A stretch of 64,000 nt of DNA, from NCBI RefSeq assembly GCF_021083305.1, contig NZ_JAJFAY010000001.1, positions 992,001 through 1,056,000 on the forward strand, given 5' to 3'. Position numbers and translations under genes: made by a program. Under the pieces are notes generated by a model, which saw only the letters and a program-made list of their open reading frames with translations, was not told the DNA's origin and ran no database searches. Of this stretch, positions 25,994 to 35,211 are shown one piece after another. The DNA is from Haladaptatus sp. DYF46. GTDB taxonomy: Archaea > Halobacteriota > Halobacteria > Halobacteriales > Haladaptataceae. Numbering within the stretch: the first letter of the stretch is position 1; the number at the start of each line of letters is the position of its first letter.

Positions 25994-26413
25994 TTACAGC
26001 GCGTCGGATGCGACGCCCGCCACGAGTCGCCAGACGGTCATAAACACCAATCCGAATCCGAGCACGACGAGGACGAAGGTGAGCGGCGAATCGCCGTGGA
26101 AGAACGACGTCGCGCGGAGGCCAGCTCCGATGAGCGCGGCGATAACCCACGTCCCGTCCGCGAACAGCACCGAACTGCGGACCGATTGGCGGGCGCGCGA
26201 ACTGTACAGTCCGACGACGAGTGACGCGATTATCCACCCGATGAGGAACGGCGCGACGGTCCCGGCGAAGTGGGCGGGACTCGCGAGGATGTTCTCGTTG
26301 TGTCGCATCGCTCCGATTCCGAGGAGGACCACCAACACGATCACGTCGCCGATGACCAGTCCTGCCGTGGTTGACGAGCGGTCGAACCGTCGGGTGCCGA
26401 AGGCACTGCTCAT
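25994..26413 (-). CDS. DUF3054 family membrane protein
   Basis: 139 residues from the ATG at 26413. Four hydrophobic segments; GDVIVLVVLLGIGAMRHNEN and the FAGTVAPFLIGWIIASLVVG stretch fit DUF3054, a membrane family of unknown function common in actinobacteria and haloarchaea. It lies 23 bp downstream of the methyltransferase gene on the same strand and is probably co-transcribed with it. Confidence 0.75.
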   Translation of the reverse strand: MSSAFGTRRFDRSSTTAGLVIGDVIVLVVLLGIGAMRHNENILASPAHFAGTVAPFLIGWIIASLVVGLYSSRARQSVRSSVLFADGTWVIAALIGAGLRATSFFHGDSPLTFVLVVLGFGLVFMTVWRLVAGVASDAL

Positions 26414-26436
26414 GCCCCCGAATTGGACCGCCGGGG

Positions 26437-27027
26437 TTATGGCGTTCCCGATGTGCGCTTCACGCCGGCCACGGTGTAATCGAATCCGCGGTTCCGAACG
26501 CGCGGGACGAGGCCCGCCGCGTCCAACTTTCGCACTAGCGCTTCGGGCGTGAAGAACGTCGAATCCATGCCCATCAGGTGTTCGCCGCGGACGACGAACC
26601 ACCCGCGAACCGTTTCCGGGTTGAATTCGCGGACGACGACCACGCCGCCCGGACGAAGGACTCGCTCGACTTCCGCGAGCGTCGCACCCGGGTCGGCGAT
26701 GTGATGCAGGGCATCCGAGATAACCGCCGCATCGACGGATTCGCTCGCCAACGGAAGTCTCGTCGCGTCACCGCGCACACAGGTCAGACCCCGCGCACGG
26801 GCCTGTGCGAGCATGCCCGCGGAGGCATCGACTACGAACCCCTCGTCCACGTCGAACGCTCGAACCGCACGGCCGGTGCCGCCCGCGATATCGGCGACTC
26901 GCGCTATCGGGCGTTCGGCTTGCACGAGTCCCTCGCGGAGGACGTCGTAGTCGGAATCCGGCGAGAAGTAGTCGTAAAACCGTGCGATGCGGTCGAAGTG
27001 CTCGATGTCGCCGTCTGCGGAGGCCAT
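26437..27027 (-). CDS. Class I SAM-dependent methyltransferase (UbiE/MenG-like)
   Basis: 196 residues from the ATG at 27027. Opens with HFDRIARFYDYFSPDSDYDV, has motif I VADIAGGTGRAVRAF, motif II DAAVISDALHHIADP and motif III LRPGGVVVVREFNPE. The FYD opening and DALHHI resemble quinone-ring C-methyltransferases of the UbiE/MenG type, so a menaquinone role is possible but unproven. Confidence 0.8.
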   Translation of the reverse strand: MASADGDIEHFDRIARFYDYFSPDSDYDVLREGLVQAERPIARVADIAGGTGRAVRAFDVDEGFVVDASAGMLAQARARGLTCVRGDATRLPLASESVDAAVISDALHHIADPGATLAEVERVLRPGGVVVVREFNPETVRGWFVVRGEHLMGMDSTFFTPEALVRKLDAAGLVPRVRNRGFDYTVAGVKRTSGTP

Positions 27028-27127
27028 ACCGGACGAACGCGCGCTACCGCATAAAATCCGGCGGGAACCGACCGTTCGCCCCGACCGGCCCGATGGATGG
27101 ATATATGTCGCGTCGAAACCACGGGGC

Positions 27128-27673
27128 ATGGAGTACGCGGTGCTGGGGTGGCCGGACGACGGGCCGAAACTGCGCCTCGATTACGAACGGTTCAGCTACG
27201 CGGGCAAGTTCGTGATGTCGAACACGGGAAAGGCCGTCGCCCGCGCGTCTCGGCCCGAGGAACGCCCGTCCGTCGACTTCGGCGACGAATCGGTCGTCGC
27301 GGCCACCGCGTTCAACGTGGACCGCACCGACGACGGGACGGTGTGGATTCGCTACGTGACGGTCCACGCCGACCGACGCGGCGAGGGAATCGGCTCCGAA
27401 CTCGCTCGGTTCACGACGGAGCGCGTTCACGACCGAGGATTCTCTCGGGTGAAGATTGCGGTAAACAACCCCTACGCGTATCAGGCGCTCTATCGTGCGG
27501 GGTTCGGCTTCACGGGCGAGGAGACCGGACTGGCCGAGCTCGTCCTGAAACATCCGAAACCGGACGAAGAGCGCTATCAAGACGGGTTGAATCACTACCG
27601 GGAGCGTGACCTGTCGCCGGGGGAGGAAGCGTTTCTGGCGACGAAGGAAAACGAGCGTCCCCCGCGGGGATGA
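27128..27673 (+). CDS. GNAT-family N-acetyltransferase
   Basis: 181 residues from the ATG at 27128, 26 bp after a TATA-like GGATATAT (27099-27106). The acetyl-CoA-binding loop is VTVHADRRGEGIGSELARF, followed by VKIAVNNPYAYQALYRAGF and FTGEETGLAELVLK. Substrate unknown. Divergent from the methyltransferase with a 100-bp shared spacer. Confidence 0.85.
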   Translation: MEYAVLGWPDDGPKLRLDYERFSYAGKFVMSNTGKAVARASRPEERPSVDFGDESVVAATAFNVDRTDDGTVWIRYVTVHADRRGEGIGSELARFTTERVHDRGFSRVKIAVNNPYAYQALYRAGFGFTGEETGLAELVLKHPKPDEERYQDGLNHYRERDLSPGEEAFLATKENERPPRG

Positions 27674-27736
27674 AATGGGTAGACCGTGCCTGATTCGGTC
27701 GGCCACAGTTCTCACGCCCCTTGCCGTATTCATTCA

Positions 27737-27748
27737 GTCGTTAACGAC
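27737..27748. promoter_or_regulatory. 12-bp perfect palindrome upstream of the DsbA-like gene
   Basis: GTCGTTAACGAC, followed four bases later by a further TTAACGA copy (27752-27758). It sits about 40-50 bp before the ATG at 27786, just upstream of or overlapping the TATA region, a typical position for an archaeal regulator site. Confidence 0.4.
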
Positions 27749-27785
27749 CAATTAACGAAGATAGTGTATCCCTTCTCGTATCGCA

Positions 27786-28811
27786 ATGAGAGACGATAGA
27801 AGACGAATACTCGGCGTCATCGGGGCGGGGCTGTCGGTCGGGGTCGCCGGTTGTTCGGCGTTTTCGATGGACGACGGCTCCGGTTCGACGAGTGAACGAA
27901 GCGGCGATGAAGCGGAAACGACCACGGATCGGTTTGCGCCGTCGACTTCGACCGAGGACGAGGGCGAAAACGGGACGGACTCGGAGAAGACCCTTCCGGA
28001 GAAAATCGAACCGTCGCCCGAGGCGTATCGGTCCGTTCCGCTTCCGAGCGAGCCGAGCGAACACGCGTACGCGACGATGGGGGCGGACGACGCATCGGTG
28101 ACGGCGGAGTTTTACGGCGCATGGAAATGCCCGTACACGCACGATTTCGTCATGAACTTCCTGCCGACCATCATCGAGGAGTACGTCGAACCCGGCGACG
28201 TCGCCATCGAGTTCCACGCCGTCGCGTACGAAGACGGCGAGGGGTTCCACGGCCCGGACGAACCGCGCGCAGCGCGCACCGGACTGGCCATCTGGAACGA
28301 GGACCCGAAGGCCTACTGGACGTTCTTCGGCACCATGTTCAAAAACCAGGACAGTTCGTCGGGGTGGGCGTCGATGGAGACGCTCGCTCGTATCGCAAAG
28401 AAAGCGGAGGTCAGCAACCTCTCCGAGATCGCCTCGCAAATCGAGGCGGGGGACTATCAGTCCCAAATCGAGAAGACGATGGACCAGGTCAACAAACTCG
28501 GGATTTCGAACGTCCCGCGCATCGTCGTCGGCGACACGGTGACGGCACCGACCGTCAAACCGAAGAAGACGAGAGCACAACTCGACGACGCGCTCGGAAA
28601 GGGGTCGGATTCGGACTCCGAAACGACCACGACCACGGAGACGACGGACGACGAGTCCGACACCACGACGGACGAGGACGGAACCACCTCCACCACGACG
28701 AGCGACGACGGCGGTTCCGATACGACGACCGGTACGACGACCGACGGAACCACCTCGACGACGACCACGAGCGACGAAACGACTACCACGACGACGGACT
28801 CTAGCGACTAG
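27786..28811 (+). CDS. DsbA-like lipoprotein with a single active-site cysteine and Thr/Asp tail
   Basis: 341 residues. Lipobox VAGC at the end of a Tat-like leader (DDRRRILGVIGAGLS). A Ser/Glu-rich spacer precedes a thioredoxin-fold DsbA domain (about 90-265): EFYGAWKCPYTHDFVMNF-type active site with Cys115 but Thr118 instead of the second Cys, and the cis-Pro region ISNVPRIVVGD. The last 75 residues are a Thr/Ser/Asp low-complexity tail, probably surface-exposed and a candidate for O-glycosylation. The CxxT site suggests isomerase, peroxidase or binding activity rather than disulfide formation. Confidence 0.8.
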   Translation: MRDDRRRILGVIGAGLSVGVAGCSAFSMDDGSGSTSERSGDEAETTTDRFAPSTSTEDEGENGTDSEKTLPEKIEPSPEAYRSVPLPSEPSEHAYATMGADDASVTAEFYGAWKCPYTHDFVMNFLPTIIEEYVEPGDVAIEFHAVAYEDGEGFHGPDEPRAARTGLAIWNEDPKAYWTFFGTMFKNQDSSSGWASMETLARIAKKAEVSNLSEIASQIEAGDYQSQIEKTMDQVNKLGISNVPRIVVGDTVTAPTVKPKKTRAQLDDALGKGSDSDSETTTTTETTDDESDTTTDEDGTTSTTTSDDGGSDTTTGTTTDGTTSTTTTSDETTTTTTDSSD

Positions 28812-28918
28812 TCCAAAACCGATACCGCTCCACAGGTTCTCGATTTTCGTCCGGTTTTGTCCCCGCCCGCGGCATCGAAGACGGAGGCTTAAACCCTCTC
28901 CTCCCGTAGCATCGGCAA

Positions 28919-29899
28919 ATGGGAAACTCCGCACTTCGACAGCTGGCGTCCCTCGAAGAGATCAGTTTCGACGACATCGAGGGGTCGCTCGTCGCCATCG
29001 ACGCGCACAACTGGCTCTATCGGTATCTCACGACGACGGTCAAATGGACGCGCGACGAGGTGTACACCACCGATGACGGCACCGAAGTCGCCAACTTGGT
29101 CGGCGTCGTCCAAGGCCTGCCGAAGTTCTTCGAACACGAATTGACCCCGGTGTTCGTCTTCGACGGACACGTCGCCGACCTCAAGAGCGACGAAATCGAG
29201 GACCGGCGCGAACAGCGCGAGAAACTGGAGGAGCGCTTGGAGGAGGCTCGCGAGGAGGGCGACGCCATCGAAGTCGCACGCCTCGACGCACACACCCAGC
29301 GACTCACGCCGGTCATTCAGGAGACGACGCGGGAACTCCTCGACCTGTTGGACGTCCCGGTCATCGAGGCACCGGCGGAGGGTGAGGCTCAGGCGGCACA
29401 CATGGCCCGGACGGGAACCGTCGATTACGCCGGGACAGAGGATTACGACGCGCTCCTGTTGGGCGCACCGCTCACGCTTCGCCAACTGACCAGCAAGGGG
29501 GACCCCGAACTGATGGACTTCGACGCGACGCTGAAAGAACACGACGTTACGTGGGAACAGTTGGTCGATATCGCCATCCTCTGTGGCACCGACTTCAACG
29601 AGGGTGTCTCGGGCGTCGGCCCGAAGACGGCGCTCAAAGGCGTCAAGGAACACGGGGACCTCTTCGGCGTCCTCGAAGAGCGGGACGCCTACATCGAGAA
29701 CGTGGACATCATCCGGGGCATGTTCCTCGACCCCGACGTGACCGACGAGTACGAGTTCGACCCGGAGATGGACCCGGACATCGACGCGGCGCGCGAGTAC
29801 GTCACCGAGGAGTGGAAGGTCCACGAGGAGGAGATAGAACGCGGATTCGAACGAATCGAGGAGAGCATCACCCAGACCGGCCTCGACCAGTGGACGTAG
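28919..29899 (+). CDS. fen: Flap endonuclease 1
   Basis: 326 residues. N-domain [20 protein letters not shown] and [20 protein letters not shown]-domain [17 protein letters not shown] with the acidic metal site, and the helix-hairpin-helix [20 protein letters not shown]. It removes 5' flaps during Okazaki fragment maturation and repair. The usual C-terminal PCNA-binding (PIP) box is represented by [12 protein letters not shown]-like GCTTAAAC (28887-28894) is 29 bp upstream. Confidence 0.95.
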   Translation: MGNSALRQLASLEEISFDDIEGSLVAIDAHNWLYRYLTTTVKWTRDEVYTTDDGTEVANLVGVVQGLPKFFEHELTPVFVFDGHVADLKSDEIEDRREQREKLEERLEEAREEGDAIEVARLDAHTQRLTPVIQETTRELLDLLDVPVIEAPAEGEAQAAHMARTGTVDYAGTEDYDALLLGAPLTLRQLTSKGDPELMDFDATLKEHDVTWEQLVDIAILCGTDFNEGVSGVGPKTALKGVKEHGDLFGVLEERDAYIENVDIIRGMFLDPDVTDEYEFDPEMDPDIDAAREYVTEEWKVHEEEIERGFERIEESITQTGLDQWT

Positions 29900-29936
29900 G
29901 GCCGGTACGTTCAGGGAGTTCGAGAAGGTACGGTCG

Positions 29937-30233
29937 ATGATGGCCGACAGGACGCTCGAACCGAACGAGATAGCGGAAGGGATGGTAGTCACGTTCGACT
30001 GGTCCCCGGAAAAATCGGGGAGCGGCGGAACCGTCGAAGGGAAAATAACTCGCGTGTGGCGACCGGAAAACGACGTTCAGGAGTTCACGGTCGAGGAGGA
30101 CGACGAAACGGTGTGGAACGTCTACACCGAATACCGGCGGCCGCCGGTCGAACGCATCGACCTGTCGGGCGACGGCGACACCGAACCGGACGCCGAGACG
30201 GTCGGCCGACTGGACGAAATCGTCCGCTCCTGA
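29937..30233 (+). CDS. Small acidic protein, unknown function
   Basis: 98 residues (or 97 from the second Met). Beta-rich central part: GMVVTFDWSPEKSG, VEGKITRVWRPENDV, VWNVYTEYRRPP. Composition suggests a small SH3-like or nucleic-acid-binding barrel, but this is only an impression. It follows fen by 37 bp on the same strand. Confidence 0.6.
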   Translation: MMADRTLEPNEIAEGMVVTFDWSPEKSGSGGTVEGKITRVWRPENDVQEFTVEEDDETVWNVYTEYRRPPVERIDLSGDGDTEPDAETVGRLDEIVRS

Positions 30234-30293
30234 CGCCGACCGGGTCGTACCCGAACCCGTCTCCTTTTGGTCGCGCACGGGAAACGGGTTCCC

Positions 30294-30542
30294 ATGAACG
30301 CGAACGAAGTCGCCGAACTCATCGAATCCGGATTGGACGACGCCGACGTGACCGTGAGCCACCCGCGCGGCGTTCACGACGAAGACCACCTCGCCGCGAC
30401 CGTCGTCTCGCCCGCGTTCGACGACAAGACGCTGGTCGAACAGCACCAGATGGTGTACGACACGCTCGGCGATCACATGACGACGGACATCCACGCGCTC
30501 GAACTGAAGACCTACACGCCGGAAGAGTACGACGCGCGATAA
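30294..30542 (+). CDS. BolA-family protein
   Basis: 82 residues from the ATG at 30294. The pattern VAELIESGLDDADVTVSHPR, HLAATVVSPAFDDKTLVEQH and QMVYDTLGDHMTTDIHALEL matches the BolA fold with its invariant C-terminal His. BolA proteins partner monothiol glutaredoxins in Fe-S or redox signalling in other organisms; the haloarchaeal role is not established. Confidence 0.88.
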   Translation: MNANEVAELIESGLDDADVTVSHPRGVHDEDHLAATVVSPAFDDKTLVEQHQMVYDTLGDHMTTDIHALELKTYTPEEYDAR

Positions 30543-30583
30543 AGTAGCCCGAGCGAATACGGGTCCGGAACCGGCGAGCCAGT

Positions 30584-31744
30584 TCAGCGGCTCGGAAGCG
30601 CCGCTTCGCGGTCGAGACGTCGATTCCGAAGTGCGATTCCCGTGTCGGAGTCGAAGAGGTGAATCGCGTCCTCGGGAATCCGAGCGACGACTTCGTCTCC
30701 CGCTTCGATGGTTCGCATGCCGCTCAGCGTGGCGACGAACGGCTCTCGCTCCTCCATCAATTTCGCTTCGCCCTCGCCCACGAACTGGAGGTAGACGTTG
30801 TTTTCGTTGCCCATCGGTTCGACCACGTCCACGATCGTTTGGAACTCGTGGTCACCGCTCCCGCTGGCGACGAGTTCGACGTCCTCGGGGCGGACGCCGA
30901 ACGTGACGTGCTCCGCGTCGCCGAGTTCGTCCGCCGTCTCGGATGACAGTGGATACTCGAATCGCTCGGCGACGAGTACGTCCCCGTTCCGAGTCGTTTC
31001 GAAGAAGTTCATCGACGGTTCGCCGATGAACCCGGCGACGAACCGGTTCGCCGGTTGGTGGTACGCCTCGATGGGCGTTGCGACCTGTTGGAGTTTCCCG
31101 TCGTTCAGGATGGCGATTCGGTCGCCCATCGTCATCGCCTCCGTCTGGTCGTGGGTGACGTACACCGTCGTCACGCCGAGGTCCTCCTGCAACCGCTGGA
31201 GTTCGGTGCGCATCTGCGACCGAAGCTTCGCGTCGAGGTTCGACAGCGGTTCGTCCATCAGGAACACCTCGGGGTCGCGGACGATGGCCCGGCCGAGCGC
31301 GACGCGCTGTTGCTGCCCGCCCGAGAGTTCGCCGGGCTTGCGGTCCAGCAGGTCCGAGATTCCCAACATCTCGGCGGCGTCGTCGACCGTTCGTTCGATC
31401 TCGCTATCGGGCATGTTCGTCGATTCTTCCAGCCCGAAACTCATGTTCTCCCGAACCGTCATGTGCGGATAGAGCGCGTAGGACTGGAACACCATCGCGA
31501 TGTTGCGCTCCTGCGGCGGAACGTCGTTCACCGTCGTCTCGCCGATCGAGAGGCGACCGTCCGTAATACTCTCCAATCCGGCGATCATGCGGAGCGTCGT
31601 CGATTTTCCGCAGCCGGACGGGCCGACGAGGACGAGAAACTTCCCGTCGTCGACGTCTATCGAGAGGTCGTCGACCGCGACGACGTCGTCCCCGCCGGAC
31701 TGTCCAAACACCTTCGTCAATCCATCGAGCGTTAACTTTGACAT
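30584..31744 (-). CDS. Sugar ABC transporter ATPase (MalK/UgpC-like)
   Basis: 386 residues from the ATG at 31744. Walker A GPSGCGKST, signature LSGGQQQRVALGRA, Walker B VFLMDEPLSNLD and a C-terminal TOBE/MalK regulatory region of about 140 residues (FGVRPEDVELVAS). It drives uptake through the two permeases encoded upstream on the same strand. Last gene of the operon, 37 bp after the MalG-like permease. Confidence 0.92.
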   Translation of the reverse strand: MSKLTLDGLTKVFGQSGGDDVVAVDDLSIDVDDGKFLVLVGPSGCGKSTTLRMIAGLESITDGRLSIGETTVNDVPPQERNIAMVFQSYALYPHMTVRENMSFGLEESTNMPDSEIERTVDDAAEMLGISDLLDRKPGELSGGQQQRVALGRAIVRDPEVFLMDEPLSNLDAKLRSQMRTELQRLQEDLGVTTVYVTHDQTEAMTMGDRIAILNDGKLQQVATPIEAYHQPANRFVAGFIGEPSMNFFETTRNGDVLVAERFEYPLSSETADELGDAEHVTFGVRPEDVELVASGSGDHEFQTIVDVVEPMGNENNVYLQFVGEGEAKLMEEREPFVATLSGMRTIEAGDEVVARIPEDAIHLFDSDTGIALRNRRLDREAALPSR

Positions 31745-31781
31745 ATTTCCTCCATCGTGTTCGTTTGCGTATCGATCGTCA

Positions 31782-32708
31782 TTACGTTGCGACCCCCTTG
31801 GCGAACTCCTCGCCGAACGCGATGTAGACGAGCAGCGTCGGAATCGCGGCGATGAGCGCACCGGCCATTCGAAGCGGGAATACCGTCCCGGACAGCGACT
31901 CCCCGAGACCCGAGAGGATGAGGACGACCGGTGCCGCGGAACTGCTCGAACTCGACACGAGGATGAGCGCGAACAGCAGGTCGTTCCATATCTGCGTGAA
32001 CTGGTAGATGAGCGTCACCGCGAACATCGGCGTCGAGAGCGGCAACACGATTCGCAGATAGATGCGTCCGAAACTCGCGCCGTCGAGTCGGGCGGACTCT
32101 ATCATCTCGGTGGACATTCCCTGATAGTAGCCGCGGAACAGCAGCGTACAGATGGGGATGCCGTAGGCCACGTGCGTGACGATCAGTTTGACGAGCGCCG
32201 AGTGTTCGGACGTGAGGAAGGGAAGGGACCACATCGGCGCGAGCATCTCCTCGACGGGGATGTAGTTCCAGAACTCCGAGAGCGGAACGAGCACCGCCTG
32301 ATAGGGGATGAAGATTCCCGCGATGAACAGCGCGAGAATTCCCGCCTGCCCCTTCCAGTTTATCTGTGTCATCCCGTACGCCGCCAGGCTTCCGAGCAGC
32401 GCCGAGAGAACGGTCGCCGGAACGGCGAACAGGAAGCTGTTCACGAGACCGCGACCCAGCGCCGAGATAGCGACCGACCAGTACTTGGTGGTGAATCCGT
32501 CCGGTCCGGGCGGGAGGAACGGGACCGTCCGAGAGACGGCCGAGTTCGTCTTCAACGAGGTGACGAGTCCCGTCTCTATCGGGACGAGGAAGAACGCTAC
32601 CAGAGAGACGAGGACGCCGTACAGCAGAACTCGCCGCACGTCCAGATCGAACAGCCACGCCGCGATATCTCCCCGGCGCGATTCGGTTGTGTGTGATTGA
32701 TTGCTCAT
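31782..32708 (-). CDS. Sugar ABC transporter permease, MalG-like
   Basis: 308 residues, six hydrophobic segments after a long N-terminal polar region. The cytoplasmic EAA loop is EMIESARLDGASFGRIYLRI followed by VLPLSTPMF. Overlaps the preceding permease gene by 4 bp (ATGA), so the pair is translationally coupled. Confidence 0.92.
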   Translation of the reverse strand: MSNQSHTTESRRGDIAAWLFDLDVRRVLLYGVLVSLVAFFLVPIETGLVTSLKTNSAVSRTVPFLPPGPDGFTTKYWSVAISALGRGLVNSFLFAVPATVLSALLGSLAAYGMTQINWKGQAGILALFIAGIFIPYQAVLVPLSEFWNYIPVEEMLAPMWSLPFLTSEHSALVKLIVTHVAYGIPICTLLFRGYYQGMSTEMIESARLDGASFGRIYLRIVLPLSTPMFAVTLIYQFTQIWNDLLFALILVSSSSSSAAPVVLILSGLGESLSGTVFPLRMAGALIAAIPTLLVYIAFGEEFAKGVAT

Positions 32709-33697
32709 AGGTTACCGTGTCTGTATTGGTTGATGAGGTACGGACCGATGATGCCGAGCGCCAACAGGAACAACATGATGGCGATGGCGGACCCGTACGC
32801 CCAGTGTTGGTTTCGGAACGCTTCCCGGACCATCTTCGTCGCCAGAATGTCCGACCCGTTCGGGGGCAGAAAGCCGCCGACGAGCGAGTAGAGGAAGTCG
32901 AAGGCCTTCAGCGCGAACACCATCAGGACGACGGCAGCGCTGATGACCGCGTTCTTCAACTGCGGGATGATGACCCGCCAGTACATCCGCAACGTACTCG
33001 CGCCGTCGACTTTGGCGGCCTCGTAGTGCTCGGTCGGAATCGCGCGGAGCGCCGCCAAGTACACCACCATGGCGTAGCCGCTGAACTGCCAGACCAGCGC
33101 AAAGACGACGGCCCCGAGAACGAGTTGCGGGTCGCCGATCCACTGGTACTGCCCGAGGCCGAACGTTCGGAGGACGATGTTGACGATGCCGTTCTGGTAG
33201 TTGTACATCCACAGCCAGAACTGCGCGGTCACGACGAACGAGAGGCTGAACGGCAACAGGTAGATGGTTCGGAACGTGTTCTCGAATCGAATCTTCCGAT
33301 CCACCAGAATTGCCATCACGAGACCGACGACGAGACAGGCCCCGGTGAACGCGAGTAGCAACACGAACGTGTGTACCGTCGCGGAAATGAATCCGGGGTC
33401 GTTGAACGCCTGCGTGTACATCTCGAAGTCGAGATTGCCGTAGTCGACCGAACCGAACCCCTGGTAGTCGGTGAGGGAAATGATGAAGTTCCAACCGATA
33501 GCGCCGTACACGAAAAATCCCATCAGCAGGAACGGCGGGAGCCAGAACGGAAGCGACCCGACGAAATCCTCGCCGAGGTACGCACGGAGACCCGACCGCG
33601 AACTCGACTCGGTCGCGGTTGCGGTACCACCGTCGGTTCGGACGGTCCCGGTATCACCAGTTACCCGTCGTTTGACGCGTCGTATTGTGTTACGCAT
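32705..33697 (-). CDS. Sugar ABC transporter permease, MalF-like
   Basis: 330 residues with six main hydrophobic segments and an EAA loop EHYEAAKVDGASTLRMYWRV followed by IIPQLKNAV. The N-terminal 45 residues are Arg- and Thr-rich and cytoplasmic. It lies 19 bp after the binding-protein gene. Confidence 0.92.
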   Translation of the reverse strand: MRNTIRRVKRRVTGDTGTVRTDGGTATATESSSRSGLRAYLGEDFVGSLPFWLPPFLLMGFFVYGAIGWNFIISLTDYQGFGSVDYGNLDFEMYTQAFNDPGFISATVHTFVLLLAFTGACLVVGLVMAILVDRKIRFENTFRTIYLLPFSLSFVVTAQFWLWMYNYQNGIVNIVLRTFGLGQYQWIGDPQLVLGAVVFALVWQFSGYAMVVYLAALRAIPTEHYEAAKVDGASTLRMYWRVIIPQLKNAVISAAVVLMVFALKAFDFLYSLVGGFLPPNGSDILATKMVREAFRNQHWAYGSAIAIMLFLLALGIIGPYLINQYRHGNL

Positions 33698-33716
33698 GGA
33701 AAGAGTGGTCGGCTGA

Positions 33717-35024
33717 TTAGCCCTGAACCTTGTCGATCATTGCGTTCGTCGCGGCGTCGACGTTGTACGGCCCGGAGAAGTTGCTGGAGATGACCTCCTT
33801 GAGGCTAGTGAGCGTCTCCGGTTCGACGGCGAGACCGTGTGCAATGGTGGGTGGCCGGTGTTTCGCGTTCTTGAAGTCCTCGATGGTCTCCGTGAGATAC
33901 GGTCCGAACTCGTCGGTACTGACGTCCTTCCGGGTCGGGATGGACCCTTTCCACTTGTTGTACGCGACTTGCGCATCCTTGCCGCCGACGAAGCGCATCC
34001 ACTCCTTGGACTTCTTCGGGGACGGATTGTTGCTCGGGTAGAGGAACGCGTCGATGTGCAGCGTGTACATCCCTTTCGTGCCCGGGTACGGGACGAATCC
34101 CCAGTCCTCGTTGTACTTCAGGTCCTCGGACTTGTACGCGCCGGCGACCCAGTTACCTTGGTGGATGAACGCAGCGTCACCGCTCATGATCTTCTGGTTC
34201 GCCTCGGTGAAGCCGATGGTGGAGGCATCCTCGTTGGTGTACCCCGTTATCATCTCCTTCGTCGTTTCGAAGGAGCTTTTGACGGCGGATTTGGGACCCT
34301 TTCCGTTGACGTAATCCATGTACTTCGAGTAGCCGCTCTGTCCGAGCATGTTCACGGCCCAGAGCTGAAGCGTCGGCCACGTGTTCTTTCCGCCGAGCGC
34401 CATCGGTGCGGCGTCGGTCTTCTGTTTGACCTTGTCCATCGCGTCGACGAGCGCTTTCGGGCTGTCGAGCGATTTCGGGTCGACGCCTGCCTTCTCGACG
34501 ACGTTGACGTTGTAGAAGAGACAGTTGAGGCGGTGGGAACCGATGGGAACCGCGCTCATCTTATCGTTATATTTACATTTGTCCACGGCTTCCTTGACGT
34601 GTGACGATTTCAGGTCGGCTTCCTCCCACACGTCCTTCTCGATGTTGCCGAGGGCACCCTCGTACTTGATGAGGTTCTTGCCCGGCCAGTTGGCGAACGC
34701 ACTCGGCGGGTTGTCGTTCCGGAGACGTTTGGCGACGACGGCGTCGAGGTTCTCGTTACCACCGCCCCCGATGGGACGGAAGTTCGTCTCCATGTCAGAA
34801 TGACTGTCTTTGAAGGTACTTGTGAGGTTGTTGACCGCCTTTTTCCCGTCACCGCCCGTCCATCCGTGCATCACTTCGAGCGGTTCGTCGGTCGATTCAT
34901 CACCGTCTCCACCGCTTCCACCGCCGAGACAGCCTGCGAATCCAGCCATACCCGCCGCACCGATGAGACCGGTCGTTTTCATATAACTACGCCGTGACAA
35001 AGTATCTGATTCATTGCCTTTCAT
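33717..35024 (-). CDS. Sugar-binding lipoprotein of ABC transporter
   Basis: 435 residues. Tat-type leader LSRRSYMKTTGLIGAAGMAG with lipobox FAGC, then a Gly/Asp linker and an extracellular solute-binding family 1 fold (LEVMHGWTGGDGKKAVNNLT; GDAAFIHQGNWVAGAYK). The family binds mono- or oligosaccharides; glucose-type importers in Haloferax have this layout, but the sugar here is not determined. First gene of the operon. A TATA-like element (minus strand of about 35069-35077) lies 49 bp upstream, so a leader of about 20 nt is expected. Confidence 0.92.
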   Translation of the reverse strand: MKGNESDTLSRRSYMKTTGLIGAAGMAGFAGCLGGGSGGDGDESTDEPLEVMHGWTGGDGKKAVNNLTSTFKDSHSDMETNFRPIGGGGNENLDAVVAKRLRNDNPPSAFANWPGKNLIKYEGALGNIEKDVWEEADLKSSHVKEAVDKCKYNDKMSAVPIGSHRLNCLFYNVNVVEKAGVDPKSLDSPKALVDAMDKVKQKTDAAPMALGGKNTWPTLQLWAVNMLGQSGYSKYMDYVNGKGPKSAVKSSFETTKEMITGYTNEDASTIGFTEANQKIMSGDAAFIHQGNWVAGAYKSEDLKYNEDWGFVPYPGTKGMYTLHIDAFLYPSNNPSPKKSKEWMRFVGGKDAQVAYNKWKGSIPTRKDVSTDEFGPYLTETIEDFKNAKHRPPTIAHGLAVEPETLTSLKEVISSNFSGPYNVDAATNAMIDKVQG

Positions 35025-35211
35025 ACTTAACTATCATCCACGCCTACGATTACCATTTGTCACGGGGTACTTAACCATTTTTCTATTACTTCATTACCGA
35101 GTGAATATTTCATATCTTACTTTTCCGCATTAATCCCTCTTCGATGAAACGAGGCGAGATCAGCCCCGTTTCGATGGGTTTTACGCCCGCCCACATCCAC
35201 CCTCCACACGC
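35025..35211. promoter_or_regulatory. Divergent control region of the sugar ABC operon and fumC
   Basis: AT-rich half near the ABC operon. The fumC side has TTTTACG (35179-35185), about 30 bp before its ATG. Between them is an imperfect inverted repeat, ATGAAACGAGGC (35143-35154) against GCCCCGTTTCGAT, upstream of the fumC TATA box, a candidate operator. Confidence 0.5.
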
